A DNA stretch of 64,000 nt, taken from positions 1 through 64,000 of the IMG/VR virus record IMGVR_UViG_3300023184_004954; one strand, 5' to 3'. This DNA comes from a virus. Positions 31,170 through 40,715 of this stretch are shown in pieces. The notes under the pieces were generated by a model. It was not told where the DNA came from and did no database searches. It saw only the letters and a list, made by a program, of their open reading frames with translations. Every line of letters begins with the position of its first letter. Position 1 is the first letter of the stretch. The position numbers and the translations under genes were made by a program.

Positions 31170-32666
31170 TTATTTTTTATTAACTATTTGAAAAGTTAAT
31201 TGTTTTTTATAAGTATCCTTTTGTCCACTGATATTAACTTTTATGTCAACATAATATTCATTTGGTATTTTATCTGTTGTATCAAAAATAAAATAATATT
31301 CATTGGGGGTTCTATTAATTTTTGTCCAATCTTGAACTTGAACTTCTGTTGTTCCTTCTTTTACATATATTCTATAATAGGAATCAACATCCGGCAATAA
31401 AGTTTGGGTTGAATAAGCCTTTTTAATTATCACACCTACCTTTCTAATATCTGTATTAAGAATTTTTTCATCTTGTTTAATACCATAGAAGTCAAACCCA
31501 AAAATTTCAGGTGTTTTAGACAAAGAACTTGCATTAATTTTGGATGCAATATTTTTTAAGATAAATTGATTGGTTATATTTGGTAATGATTCCCCATTTA
31601 TTTTAATATTTGCCCAAACATCATAAAATTCACAAGGAGAATTATAATTATTAAAACTATTTGGTACTACTATCTCATAAACCCCTTTAGTTCTAGGACA
31701 AGCCGACAATGATAAAATAACAGGTGCATCATCTCTATCTAAAATTGTTACAATTGGGTTTTCATCCAAATTAGCCAAATCACCATTTTGATAAACATAT
31801 AAATAAAGTTTATTGGTTTGATTTTTAACAAAATTATTTCTGTCATCTTTAATTAAGTCATCATATGTTGTTTGTAAGAATGGTTGATAAAACGTCTGAG
31901 TATGTCTTGTAAAAAATGCAACACTATAAGCTTCGGTTAATCCTGTGATTGTCTCAACATCAGGTAAATAAGCAACTCCCCATCCAGTTACATCAGTTAA
32001 TGTACCATCAATAATACTATTAATTTCATTTGTCATATCAAAATTAATATCTTCATTTCCAAATTCAAAATGTTGTCTATCTACAATATATAAATCAGAA
32101 AAATTAACAATACCATTATTTTTATTATCATACATTCCTGGTTGAGACCAGTCAGTTACCGTAGTTGTCTTATACCAATTTGATGGTCTTGTTGAGAATG
32201 ACCTATCATCAATATAAGTCATAGGAGAACCTCCACCTTGTGAATTAACAACCGCCAAATTAAATTCATTGAAATCATACCCAACCCCTTCGTCCCAATA
32301 TTGAGGGTCGCCAATATCTCCTTCCGTTTTTGGTATTCTAAATAAAACTAAATCAAAAGAAGTTGCACGCCTTCTTCCTGTTGTCATTTTAGTGTTTAAT
32401 AAATCTTCTTGAAATGAAGATGTGTTTGTCATTTGGAGATAATGTGTCATATTATCAGTACACGCAGTAGTGATAAAATTATCTTTAATGTTATTGATTA
32501 AACTTGATAAGTCTAAATCAAATATGAATCTTGTGAACCCATAATTGGGTATAAGATAATCTGAGGCACCGAAACTTAACTCTGTAACGGGGTTTCTACC
32601 CGTATTAACATCAGAATTAGAGATTAAGGTGTTGTTTCTATTAATGTATGACCTGTATATTGACAT
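31170..32666 (-). CDS. Putative tail/baseplate structural protein
   Basis: A 498-aa beta-rich protein next to the baseplate hub gene. It contains repeated aromatic and Asn/Thr-rich segments (SFGASDYLIPNYGFTRFIFD; TVTDWSQPGMYDNKNNG) and Ig-like stretches in the last 150 residues (YEIVVPNSFNNY; YYRIYVKEGTTEVQVQDW). No family recognised. The late motif lies 14 nt upstream of its start, at the end of the hub gene. Confidence 0.6.
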   Translation of the reverse strand: MSIYRSYINRNNTLISNSDVNTGRNPVTELSFGASDYLIPNYGFTRFIFDLDLSSLINNIKDNFITTACTDNMTHYLQMTNTSSFQEDLLNTKMTTGRRRATSFDLVLFRIPKTEGDIGDPQYWDEGVGYDFNEFNLAVVNSQGGGSPMTYIDDRSFSTRPSNWYKTTTVTDWSQPGMYDNKNNGIVNFSDLYIVDRQHFEFGNEDINFDMTNEINSIIDGTLTDVTGWGVAYLPDVETITGLTEAYSVAFFTRHTQTFYQPFLQTTYDDLIKDDRNNFVKNQTNKLYLYVYQNGDLANLDENPIVTILDRDDAPVILSLSACPRTKGVYEIVVPNSFNNYNSPCEFYDVWANIKINGESLPNITNQFILKNIASKINASSLSKTPEIFGFDFYGIKQDEKILNTDIRKVGVIIKKAYSTQTLLPDVDSYYRIYVKEGTTEVQVQDWTKINRTPNEYYFIFDTTDKIPNEYYVDIKVNISGQKDTYKKQLTFQIVNKK

Positions 32667-32680
32667 GGATACTTTTTATT

Positions 32681-32688
32681 ATAAATAT
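32681..32688 (-). promoter_or_regulatory. Putative late promoter motif
   Basis: ATATTTAT on the minus strand, 14 nt before the ATG at 32666 and touching the stop of the upstream gene. Confidence 0.5.
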
Positions 32689-34511
32689 CAATTCAATCGG
32701 ATATGCTCGTTTAAAACTTTATTTACCGCATTTTGCATTTCAGATAATAATGTTGAAACACTTGAACCATCTTGTGTAACAGGAACTGGAGGTAATCCAG
32801 GATATGCATGAGTATGTGTTGTTAAGAATCTAACAATAAGATTTATTAATTCTAAAAGTTCTTCTCCTCTAACCATACTTGATGTTTTTGGTTCAATTTC
32901 ATCAGTATAATTATCATTTGTAATACCATATAATGTACCATCAAAATTAATTTTTCCTTTCCCCGGTATTGATGATAAATGAGATAATAAACATATTATA
33001 TCAGAACCGAAGGCTCCAAATGTCACAGGAGAATTATTATATTTAAAAATTGGTACATCCGTAGATTTTACATCAAATGGAAACCCAACTTTATTTTTTG
33101 TATAAATTAATCCATATCCTTTAACAATTGTTGTATTATTTAATTTAATACCATTATATATTTTACTTAAATTAAGTTGAGCCGTTGGGTTTGATGGTAA
33201 TATTACAGTAGGTGTTGGGGGTGCTGTTGGTATTGTTCCTGTAGATAAATTAATTAAATCTGATTTTGCTGGTAATAATACATTTTCAATATTAAGAGAT
33301 TGTAATTCTGTTTTAACTTGAGCCAATGTTTCAGTATAAAGTCTATCTAAAACTGAAATAGCAGTACAACTGGTACAAGATGTACTTTTCGTAATAGTTA
33401 TAACACCCGTTGTTTTATTTATTACTTTAATATCTACATTACCACTCCCAGCTAAAAAGAAGTAAGAACCATAACACCAATAATCTGAAACAGGGACATT
33501 TAAAGGAGAAACTGTTGAACTATTTATGAATGAATATGTAGAATTAGTTGGTCTATAAAATATTGGAAATGGACTTTCATTGAAAACTTTTTTCCCATTT
33601 ATATTACCTTCATTATTACAAGTTATTATAAAATCATTTATAAATTTAATTGTTTCAACCATACTCAAAGCATTGAAACCCCAAGATAAAATTAATGATT
33701 TATATCCCTCAATATCTGAATCTACTTTTAATTCTATTGAATTAGTTTTAAGGTTAGGTCTCAATTTATACAAATATACATTTCCAGTAAATTTATCTTG
33801 AGTATTTTCAGGATTTGTTATAACCCATTCTATCAAGTATTTAACCATAACAATTTGTTCAAATTGTTGTGTAAATGTTTTTACGTCATCAAGAATTTTT
33901 ATATTGTTAAATCTTGATAATTGTAGAAATGCTCTTGTATTATTTGCCGCAGGTATTGTATTTGGGAGTATATTACCAATTGTTTTTCCCGCTCTTAATA
34001 AAACTTCATCTTCTTTAACTATTAAATCAGCACTACCTCTACCCAAAATCGCATTATCACCTGGTTCAGGGAAAACCCCTTCATTTTTAGGACTGGCATA
34101 TGTACCATCTTGATTTTTTAAAGGTAATGGATTTTTATATTGTCCGCCTACACCCGTAAATTTTTCTGAACCAACATAATATTCACCGGGGGTTAGTGTT
34201 GGTGATGAAAATAAAGATTGTACATAAAATTGACCTTCGTATTTATAGTCCGCATTATAGTAAATTCCATAAACAAGTTCATTTTTTTTTGGGACTTGAT
34301 ACATAAAATAAGGTAACAATGAATTAAAAATAAATGGGTCTCTTGATGTCCATTTATCTATTTTTTCATCCCAAACCGGGTTTGTTATACTTGCAATAAC
34401 ATCATTATACGTATCAGTCAATACTCTAGCCCTTACCCTACCTAACATAAGAGGGTCTTGATTGTCTAAGACAATCGCAGGATAAAGAAAAGGTTTATTT
34501 ATTCTACTCAT
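32688..34511 (-). CDS. Baseplate hub / tail-spike base protein with gp5-like OB fold
   Basis: A 607-aa protein. The N-terminus (FLYPAIVLDNQDPLMLGRVRARVL) is the OB-fold signature of T4 gp5-type baseplate hub proteins (x-D-P-x-x-x-G-R-x-R-V). No lysozyme domain follows. The C-terminus HTHAYPGLPPVPVTQDGSS resembles other phage spike-base proteins, and a Cys pair (TSCTSC) lies in the middle. It would link the tail tube to the membrane-piercing spike. Its start overlaps the small gene at 34504. Confidence 0.78.
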   Translation of the reverse strand: MSRINKPFLYPAIVLDNQDPLMLGRVRARVLTDTYNDVIASITNPVWDEKIDKWTSRDPFIFNSLLPYFMYQVPKKNELVYGIYYNADYKYEGQFYVQSLFSSPTLTPGEYYVGSEKFTGVGGQYKNPLPLKNQDGTYASPKNEGVFPEPGDNAILGRGSADLIVKEDEVLLRAGKTIGNILPNTIPAANNTRAFLQLSRFNNIKILDDVKTFTQQFEQIVMVKYLIEWVITNPENTQDKFTGNVYLYKLRPNLKTNSIELKVDSDIEGYKSLILSWGFNALSMVETIKFINDFIITCNNEGNINGKKVFNESPFPIFYRPTNSTYSFINSSTVSPLNVPVSDYWCYGSYFFLAGSGNVDIKVINKTTGVITITKSTSCTSCTAISVLDRLYTETLAQVKTELQSLNIENVLLPAKSDLINLSTGTIPTAPPTPTVILPSNPTAQLNLSKIYNGIKLNNTTIVKGYGLIYTKNKVGFPFDVKSTDVPIFKYNNSPVTFGAFGSDIICLLSHLSSIPGKGKINFDGTLYGITNDNYTDEIEPKTSSMVRGEELLELINLIVRFLTTHTHAYPGLPPVPVTQDGSSVSTLLSEMQNAVNKVLNEHIRLN

Positions 34512-34713
34512 TTACTCTATTTTGGTATTCTTTTAATGTGATATTATATAATTCTTCAATCTTGTCAAGATGTAAAGTTAAATTTATAAGGGTTTGTTTT
34601 GTAACCTCAAACTCTTCAGTTAATTTATCCAATGAATCTATAATTAAAGTATTTGGTAAATTCTTTAAATTTGTCATTTGGGATACAATGTTTTCTAATT
34701 CTAATTTTGTCAT
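34504..34713 (-). CDS. Small coiled-coil protein
   Basis: A 69-aa, Leu/Glu-rich helical protein (MTKLELENIVSQMTNLKNLP). Starts 1 nt after the stop of the upstream gene and overlaps the next by 8 nt, so it is translationally coupled within the baseplate operon. Possibly a chaperone or tape-measure-type helper; function unknown. Confidence 0.6.
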   Translation of the reverse strand: MTKLELENIVSQMTNLKNLPNTLIIDSLDKLTEEFEVTKQTLINLTLHLDKIEELYNITLKEYQNRVNE

Positions 34714-34714
34714 A

Positions 34715-36856
34715 TTATCTTTTTTTGCCGAATACTGTTAATAATCCACCAACTATTGGTGGTACAAGTACCGTTGCATCAATAGTACCATTTTCAGATT
34801 CTTCTTTATCAGAACCTTTTAATAATGCCGTCATAAATTGATTCATTAAATTTGGTGAGCCGTCAGGTAAAGCACCTGTTGGAATACCTAAGCTTTGTAA
34901 TTCCTCAATAACATTTAAAGACGCTCTTTCTGCGGAAAATCCTGGTAACATTTGGGTTAAGAAAAGTAATGGTGTTGGAATTCTATTTCCCTTATTAAAC
35001 GCAGAATTAAGTAAATTAAGTAAGTTTAATATATCATCAATAAGTGATTTACAATTTCTATAATCACTTATTAATTGAATTACAATTAATGCCAATTGAA
35101 TTAATCTAATATATATAGTATATTTTTTTAAAGCCGCAGATTTTTGCATATCTGCAATAGCAACATTTAATAAATTTAAAATGTCTTTTTTAAGAATATC
35201 AAAAAGAATTTTTAAAAATTCAGCATTTAATTTTTGAATAACCCCGAAACAAAACGTTTTAAATTTTTTGAAAAAATCAACCGCATCATCTATAACATTA
35301 TCAACTTCTTGTCCTGTTGTTGTTCCTGATTGTAAAAATGTATTTGCAGATTGTATTTGAGTATTTGCTGATTGTATTACACTATTTCCTGATAAAATAA
35401 ATTGATTAACTTTATTTTTAGCTCCTTTTTCAATAACCGCCAATAAAACAAAAATAGGTAATAAAATTTTTGGTGTTAATATACCTGAAACAACAGCTTT
35501 AGGGATATCTTTAATAATATTTTTATTAATTTCAATATCAAGTTTAACGCCACTCGGTACTAAAGGTGCCCACGACGGGTTGTCAATAAAGGTATCTATA
35601 ATTTTTTCAATTGATTGAACATTTTGCTGTACTGTATTTCCGGTTGCAGATTCTCTAAATTTAACAAGTTCATCAATTATTGTTTCAGAATTAACAGGTA
35701 ATTGAACTTCTCCACAACTTTCAAATTGTACAATTCCTTTTTGTATATTACTTATTTTACCATCTATTTTTCTTAAATCAACATCAGTAAATTCAAAAAA
35801 ACTATTATCAACGCCATCTAATTCTGCGATTTTTGCAATACCTGAGACATCTATTTCACGTCTTGAATCATTACATAAACCCAAAATTCTTTGTATAAGA
35901 AGTTCAACTTTAGTGTCATCACTTAATTTTTTATAACTAACCTTAGCTTTTATACTAATACAATTTGAGGCATAATTTAATAATGCCCCCGCAACATTAA
36001 CTGGGTCAATAAGTTTAATTGTACCATAGTAATCACCTAAAAATTGTTTAACTGTATTACCACTTAATGACATTGTGTTAGAAGTAGAGCCATTTCTATC
36101 TAATAGAAATACCCTAAAATAATCTCCACTTATTCCTAAATCATTAGTTGTTTGATAAACAACATCCATTAATTTTTGTTCAGACCTACCATTGTAAAAA
36201 CTACCAAATTCTGTGCTGTAATTTCTACCAACATTTCCACTATCCATTCTTAAATTCAACATTTTATTTAATGGATAATTTATATTCCCACCATATGGTT
36301 TGAATTTAGTATCAACAGATGGCTCTGGTTTTTCATAAAAATATTTCCCAATAAAGGATAATGGGTTAATTTTTAAATTCCCCATAAAATCAATTGAATT
36401 TACAGGAATATATATTCCTTGATTTACAGGAAGTGATTGTATATATGGTATTGGGTTAATTGTCGGTAATGTAATGCCAGGATATGTTTGTTCATGAGAA
36501 CACCCTAAAGTTTTAATTGTTTCGGATATGACAATTTCTTTAGCCTTTGGTTCTAATTTAACAACAGCTTCTAATAATTTTTTTCTTAAATATTTTAAAG
36601 TTTCACTACTATTACCTTTTGTTTTACCAATTAAACCAAGTAATTGGTCCATTGAAGTTGGAACTTCTCTTTGAAATCTTTTTTGTTGTTCTTTAATTTT
36701 ATCAAGCTGAGTAGCGGAATCCGATAAAGCCTTTTCAATAGAATTACCTTTATTTTTTTTTAAAGTTTTGGTATCTTGAACACGTTCATTACTTGTAATT
36801 AATGCGTCTGTTTTACTATTCGCTTCTGCCCAACCTGGTGCAATATCTGGAGGCAT
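34715..36856 (-). CDS. Large baseplate-region structural protein
   Basis: A 713-aa protein. The N-terminal 110 residues are charged and helical (coiled coil), the middle is beta-rich, and about residues 440-620 include hydrophobic helices (AVVSGILTPKILLPIFVLLA; IYIRLIQLALIVIQLI). Hydrophobic segments in a baseplate-region protein could be buried or membrane-contacting. No family recognised. Starts 3 nt after the upstream gene. Confidence 0.6.
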   Translation of the reverse strand: MPPDIAPGWAEANSKTDALITSNERVQDTKTLKKNKGNSIEKALSDSATQLDKIKEQQKRFQREVPTSMDQLLGLIGKTKGNSSETLKYLRKKLLEAVVKLEPKAKEIVISETIKTLGCSHEQTYPGITLPTINPIPYIQSLPVNQGIYIPVNSIDFMGNLKINPLSFIGKYFYEKPEPSVDTKFKPYGGNINYPLNKMLNLRMDSGNVGRNYSTEFGSFYNGRSEQKLMDVVYQTTNDLGISGDYFRVFLLDRNGSTSNTMSLSGNTVKQFLGDYYGTIKLIDPVNVAGALLNYASNCISIKAKVSYKKLSDDTKVELLIQRILGLCNDSRREIDVSGIAKIAELDGVDNSFFEFTDVDLRKIDGKISNIQKGIVQFESCGEVQLPVNSETIIDELVKFRESATGNTVQQNVQSIEKIIDTFIDNPSWAPLVPSGVKLDIEINKNIIKDIPKAVVSGILTPKILLPIFVLLAVIEKGAKNKVNQFILSGNSVIQSANTQIQSANTFLQSGTTTGQEVDNVIDDAVDFFKKFKTFCFGVIQKLNAEFLKILFDILKKDILNLLNVAIADMQKSAALKKYTIYIRLIQLALIVIQLISDYRNCKSLIDDILNLLNLLNSAFNKGNRIPTPLLFLTQMLPGFSAERASLNVIEELQSLGIPTGALPDGSPNLMNQFMTALLKGSDKEESENGTIDATVLVPPIVGGLLTVFGKKR

Positions 36857-36858
36857 CC

Positions 36859-37224
36859 TTACTTAATTTTATAGGTTTGTTCATCATTAGTGACATCTTT
36901 TTCAATTAAATTTTGAATTAAGTCGTCATCTAAATCTGCCAAAGAAAAGCTCTCAGTATTAGTGTTAGATTTTTCCCATATTGAGGATTGTAACTTTGAT
37001 AGGTTAATTTTCTTCTCAACACAATCATTTACAATTTTTTGTTGCTTTTCAATTACAGGCCCTATTGTTATCATATCTTCCGGGTCCTTCATAAATGATA
37101 ACATTTTATTTTGAATTCTTATTGCAGTATTTCTTTGTTCTACAAGTTCATTATAAATTTCTTGCATTAAAGATAAAATAGACTCTTTCGTGAAATTAAT
37201 TTCTTTTCTGTGTGGTTTTGGCAT
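36859..37224 (-). CDS. Hypothetical structural-operon protein
   Basis: A 121-aa, helical, charged protein (MPKPHRKEINFTKESILSLM). No domain. First gene of the baseplate operon, with the late motif GTATTTAT (37229-37236, minus) 4 nt before its ATG. Confidence 0.6.
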   Translation of the reverse strand: MPKPHRKEINFTKESILSLMQEIYNELVEQRNTAIRIQNKMLSFMKDPEDMITIGPVIEKQQKIVNDCVEKKINLSKLQSSIWEKSNTNTESFSLADLDDDLIQNLIEKDVTNDEQTYKIK

Positions 37225-37228
37225 AATA

Positions 37229-37236
37229 ATAAATAC
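37229..37236 (-). promoter_or_regulatory. Putative late promoter, 4 nt before ATG
   Basis: GTATTTAT on the minus strand, 4 nt upstream of the ATG at 37224. Confidence 0.55.
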
Positions 37237-37242
37237 TAAAAA

Positions 37243-37989
37243 TTAGTTTTTCAGTTTAGTTTGTACTATTAAGTATAATTTTTTAAACCTTTTGATTGAA
37301 GTTCTTATTTCCTTTGTGTTTAAATTTGTCATTTCTCTTAAGGATAATAGAATAACATTCTTGTTAAATTTGTTATTATGTGAACCAAAAAAGATTTCCT
37401 GATAATTGTCAAACAAATCAACTAATGCGATTCCTAACTTAACTTCATTCTCATTCAAATCCCCATCAACTAAAAATTCTTTTAATTCTTTTAAATAAGA
37501 ATTGATAACGAAATCCATTTCAACAACATCATCATCAATAGTATATGACATATCAGGACGCTCTTCAAGTGCTGAAGAAATATCTTCATATGAAACTTTT
37601 CTATTAGTTTCTTTTTGGTCTTTAATTATTTGTCCCATCAAATAATTTTTACAAATTGTACCAAAATAAGAATAGGCCTTTTTGTTTTTAGATGGTTTAA
37701 ACTTATCTACTTTAGTCATAAGAAAAGAATGGGTATCTGTATGGATTTCTTTAAAATCCATATCTTTTCTATAAAGTTTATATCTCCTAATGATTGAGGA
37801 AATCATTTTATCTAAAGGATACCTAAGAAATTCGTTGTAAATTTTATTTTTATCTTCAGATGTTTCCGCAATTAAAAACTCTCTAACTGCGTTTTCTTCA
37901 CGAATATCAAAATAATTTTCTTTTACAGCCTTTCTTCCTCTCTTTTTAGATGTACCATCTTCAGTAGTTGCTGAAAGAGTTTCTATCAT
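37243..37989 (-). CDS. Late-transcription sigma factor (gp55-like)
   Basis: A 248-aa protein. The region DKFKPSKNKKAYSYFGTICK with NYLMGQIIKDQKETNRK corresponds to region 2 of sigma-70-family factors as found in T4 gp55 ([27 protein letters not shown]), the part that binds the -10 element and RNA polymerase core. The C-terminus is helical (NLNTKEIRTSIKRFKKLYLI) and could be a DNA-binding or region 4-like part, longer than in T4. The N-terminus is basic (KKRGRKAVKE). It would direct host RNA polymerase to phage late promoters. Its ATG overlaps the end of the upstream glycosyltransferase gene, tying it to the glycan operon. Confidence 0.78.
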   Translation of the reverse strand: MIETLSATTEDGTSKKRGRKAVKENYFDIREENAVREFLIAETSEDKNKIYNEFLRYPLDKMISSIIRRYKLYRKDMDFKEIHTDTHSFLMTKVDKFKPSKNKKAYSYFGTICKNYLMGQIIKDQKETNRKVSYEDISSALEERPDMSYTIDDDVVEMDFVINSYLKELKEFLVDGDLNENEVKLGIALVDLFDNYQEIFFGSHNNKFNKNVILLSLREMTNLNTKEIRTSIKRFKKLYLIVQTKLKN

Positions 37990-38795
37990 TATGATGTTTG
38001 TGGTTCATACTTTATGACTCTATCGTCTACGAAAAAATATTCTTTTTTTGCTGTCTGAACCCAAAATTTAATCTCATCATCTAAGATTTTTTCTTCTCCA
38101 AATTTATAATTCCAAAAAATAGAATCTTCTCTCATATTTGTGTGCTTATAACCAATTTTAGGGATTGTCATAATTGACACAGAATTATATGTTAATCTTA
38201 ATAAAAATTCATAAATAAAGGTAAGCTTAATTGAAGGTTTAAATCCTCCGAAATCTTCAATAACTTGTTTGTTAAAAACCGCACCAGCAGTTTGAAAGTT
38301 TTGATAATTTTGTAAAGTTTCATTTGTTAAAAAACCCATTTCCTGTGTGAAGTTTGCTGCGAAAGTTGCTTCATTTGTAAATCCGGCAAATGCATTTTTA
38401 TCATCCGTATCTACAACAACAGGTAAAAATATTTGTATTTCAGGATATATATCCATATATTTTTTTACATTTTTAAACCAAATGCCAGAATATTCATCAT
38501 CAAATTCAAATAATGAAAACCATTTTCCTTTTGAGTTTTTTATTCCAAAATTAACTTGTTCAGAGTAATTTGGTTCTTTATCCCAAAGAAGTTTAACAAC
38601 ATTTAATGTTCCAAAGTCATACTCATTGATATGGTTTATTAATTCCGCTTCAGGTAAATGAATGATAACAAGTTCTTCAGGTTGAATACTTTGATTCTTA
38701 ATAGATTTAATCGCCTTATCAAAAAACTCTGAGAAATCTCTAACGTGAGACGTTTTGATAGGTAATATTATTGATAGTGATAAATTGTTTTCCAT
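37989..38795 (-). CDS. Family 2 glycosyltransferase
   Basis: A 268-aa GT-A enzyme. The start (LSIILPIKTSHVRDFSEFFD) is the typical GT2 strand-helix, followed by KSIKNQSIQPEELVII, the F-E-F-D-D-E metal/nucleotide-binding motif (LFEFDDEY) and an acceptor-domain GGFKPSIKLTF segment. The start is set at 38795 (MENNLS), 1 nt after the upstream stop, rather than the longer frame. Last glycosyltransferase of the operon. Confidence 0.82.
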   Translation of the reverse strand: MENNLSLSIILPIKTSHVRDFSEFFDKAIKSIKNQSIQPEELVIIHLPEAELINHINEYDFGTLNVVKLLWDKEPNYSEQVNFGIKNSKGKWFSLFEFDDEYSGIWFKNVKKYMDIYPEIQIFLPVVVDTDDKNAFAGFTNEATFAANFTQEMGFLTNETLQNYQNFQTAGAVFNKQVIEDFGGFKPSIKLTFIYEFLLRLTYNSVSIMTIPKIGYKHTNMREDSIFWNYKFGEEKILDDEIKFWVQTAKKEYFFVDDRVIKYEPQTS

Positions 38796-38796
38796 A

Positions 38797-39846
38797 TTAT
38801 GCTTGAATTTTAGAGATTTGTGATTCAAAAGATTCTGCTCGTGTTTTTAAATATCCTTCAAATAAAGAGACAACATTAGAATCAAATGATTGTTTATTTT
38901 TATATTTTTCTGCGGTTTTTAAACTTTCTTCAACTATTTCTGGTTTAATATTATCTTCTAACCAATTCTGAATAAAATCTGCAATAAAATCTGCCATTAA
39001 TGTCTTATCTGTAACCCAAATACCATTATTTTCTGTCATCCATTCTGGTTGAATATTTGGTATTTTACCTAAGACAGGTATTCCACAAGACATAGATTCA
39101 ATAGGGAATGTTCCAAAAGAACTATCCTCATCAATCCAAACACTTAGGAAACATTCTTTTAATGTCTCAGCAAATTCTTGTTCAGATAATCCTCTCATAT
39201 CTTTGAAAGTAAACCATCTATATTGTGGAAATTTTAGATAAAAAGTCTTAATTAAATTAATAGTTTCACTTTGGTCTCTTGAGTGAACAGCAACTATTGG
39301 CATTGGAGGTAATTTTCTTGGTTCAAAATGTTCACCAATTGTTGGCTCAATAATGTCAAAGGTTGTTTGTCTCATTATACGTTCCAAATACTCTTTTTGC
39401 TTTGCAGTTGTTGTAATACATTTTAAAAACCCAAATTGTGCCCAATTTTGTCCTGGTTGTAATGTTTCCAACACATAACGATAACATTGAGATAAAACAA
39501 TTTTACCACAAGGTAAATCTTTAATTTGGTCCATAATAAAACCAAATATTTCAGGTAATACTATGAAATCTTCTGGAGAAATTTCTAAATTTTGTCCCTC
39601 AATTGATTTGTGAGGTAACTCTGTCATATACTTTTCATCCATCCATTTTGATACCCCAGCATAGTCATTTTTTTCGTGTAAAATAATTGGATTAAATCCG
39701 TTCATTTTTAGGGTGTAAGCGATTTCATAAATTAATCTAATAGACGCTTTAGCATTTTCTTTTGCGTCCTGTACTAAAAGATAAATTTTTGATTTTTTAT
39801 CTTTAAGTGTTTGTATTGATTGTAATACTTTTTCTTTGTTTTCCAT
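38797..39846 (-). CDS. Family 4-type glycosyltransferase
   Basis: A 349-aa GT-B enzyme. N-terminal domain with a Rossmann-like start (SKIYLLVQDAKENAKASIRL), C-terminal donor-binding domain with VWIDEDSSFGTFPIESMSCG and IPVLGKIP, the usual GT4 E-x7-E region. Transfers an activated sugar to an unknown acceptor; part of the minus-strand glycan operon. Confidence 0.82.
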   Translation of the reverse strand: MENKEKVLQSIQTLKDKKSKIYLLVQDAKENAKASIRLIYEIAYTLKMNGFNPIILHEKNDYAGVSKWMDEKYMTELPHKSIEGQNLEISPEDFIVLPEIFGFIMDQIKDLPCGKIVLSQCYRYVLETLQPGQNWAQFGFLKCITTTAKQKEYLERIMRQTTFDIIEPTIGEHFEPRKLPPMPIVAVHSRDQSETINLIKTFYLKFPQYRWFTFKDMRGLSEQEFAETLKECFLSVWIDEDSSFGTFPIESMSCGIPVLGKIPNIQPEWMTENNGIWVTDKTLMADFIADFIQNWLEDNIKPEIVEESLKTAEKYKNKQSFDSNVVSLFEGYLKTRAESFESQISKIQA

Positions 39847-39850
39847 ATTT

Positions 39851-40129
39851 TTAATAATGATTAATAAGTTTTTTATTTAATAAGCTATTGAATGCGATTT
39901 TAAAGGGAACACTAATGTTAGCAGAATTCTTAAGTCCCAATTTATCGTCAATTTCTAAATCTTCCGATAAAATAACTTCTAACATCATTTTAAGCATTTC
40001 AAATTTTATTATATTAATTTTCATTTCTGATTCCCCTGAATATGATAAGTCACCGGCGGTGGACATATCAACATAACTCTCTATTGCGTCAAAGTCAACA
40101 AAATAGTTCTCACCTAAAACGTTAAGCAT
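39851..40129 (-). CDS. Small hypothetical protein
   Basis: A 92-aa acidic protein (MLNVLGENYFVDFDAIESYV). No domain recognised. Its start overlaps the upstream stop by 8 nt and it ends 4 nt before the next gene, as expected in a tightly packed operon. Confidence 0.55.
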   Translation of the reverse strand: MLNVLGENYFVDFDAIESYVDMSTAGDLSYSGESEMKINIIKFEMLKMMLEVILSEDLEIDDKLGLKNSANISVPFKIAFNSLLNKKLINHY

Positions 40130-40715
40130 AAATTTCTAAGATTTTATTTTTTATTTCTTTAAGACTTGTGATTGTATTTTCACAAACTATATCCTTGTTA
40201 TAGTTGGTTTCATACTTGATAACCATTTTATCTTTAGGATGATTTAATAATAAGTTAGGATTTGATGTAAGTAAAATGTCTATTGAGTCCCAAAGAGAAT
40301 TTATTGTAATTTCACTATAAAATTTTATTGTTTCCACTAAACACCCAAACTTTGAAAGAAAAAATAATGAAGCAGGTTTTGATTTACCTATTTCGTCAGA
40401 CATAATTAAAACCTCGTGAGACTCTCTTATATCCAAATAGAACTCATTTAAATCATTCATTGAAGACATCTCAACAGAGCCGGAATGTCCGAAAATTTCC
40501 ATTGTATGCTCTTTATATAAGAAATCATACAATTCATCTTTATCTTTAAATGATAAATGATTAAGAATATCTAAACTATCCAAATCACTCATAACTTTAT
40601 ACTCAAATTCACCCTCTTCTCTAAATGGATTATCAACATACCATTTTTCATACTCTTGTTGAATTTTTTTTAAAGTGTCCCTAAGAACGCCATTTATTTC
40701 AATACCAATTCTCAT
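40122..40715 (-). CDS. HAD-like fold protein with altered active site
   Basis: A 197-aa protein. The start (MRIGIEINGVLRDTL) aligns with HAD motif I (hhhDxDGxh), but the nucleophilic and second Asp are replaced by Glu and Asn. Later segments (LIMSDEIGKSKPASLFFL; DILLTSNPNLLL) fit motifs II and IV. It may be a non-catalytic HAD relative. Overlaps neighbours on both sides. Confidence 0.5.
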   Translation of the reverse strand: MRIGIEINGVLRDTLKKIQQEYEKWYVDNPFREEGEFEYKVMSDLDSLDILNHLSFKDKDELYDFLYKEHTMEIFGHSGSVEMSSMNDLNEFYLDIRESHEVLIMSDEIGKSKPASLFFLSKFGCLVETIKFYSEITINSLWDSIDILLTSNPNLLLNHPKDKMVIKYETNYNKDIVCENTITSLKEIKNKILEIYA

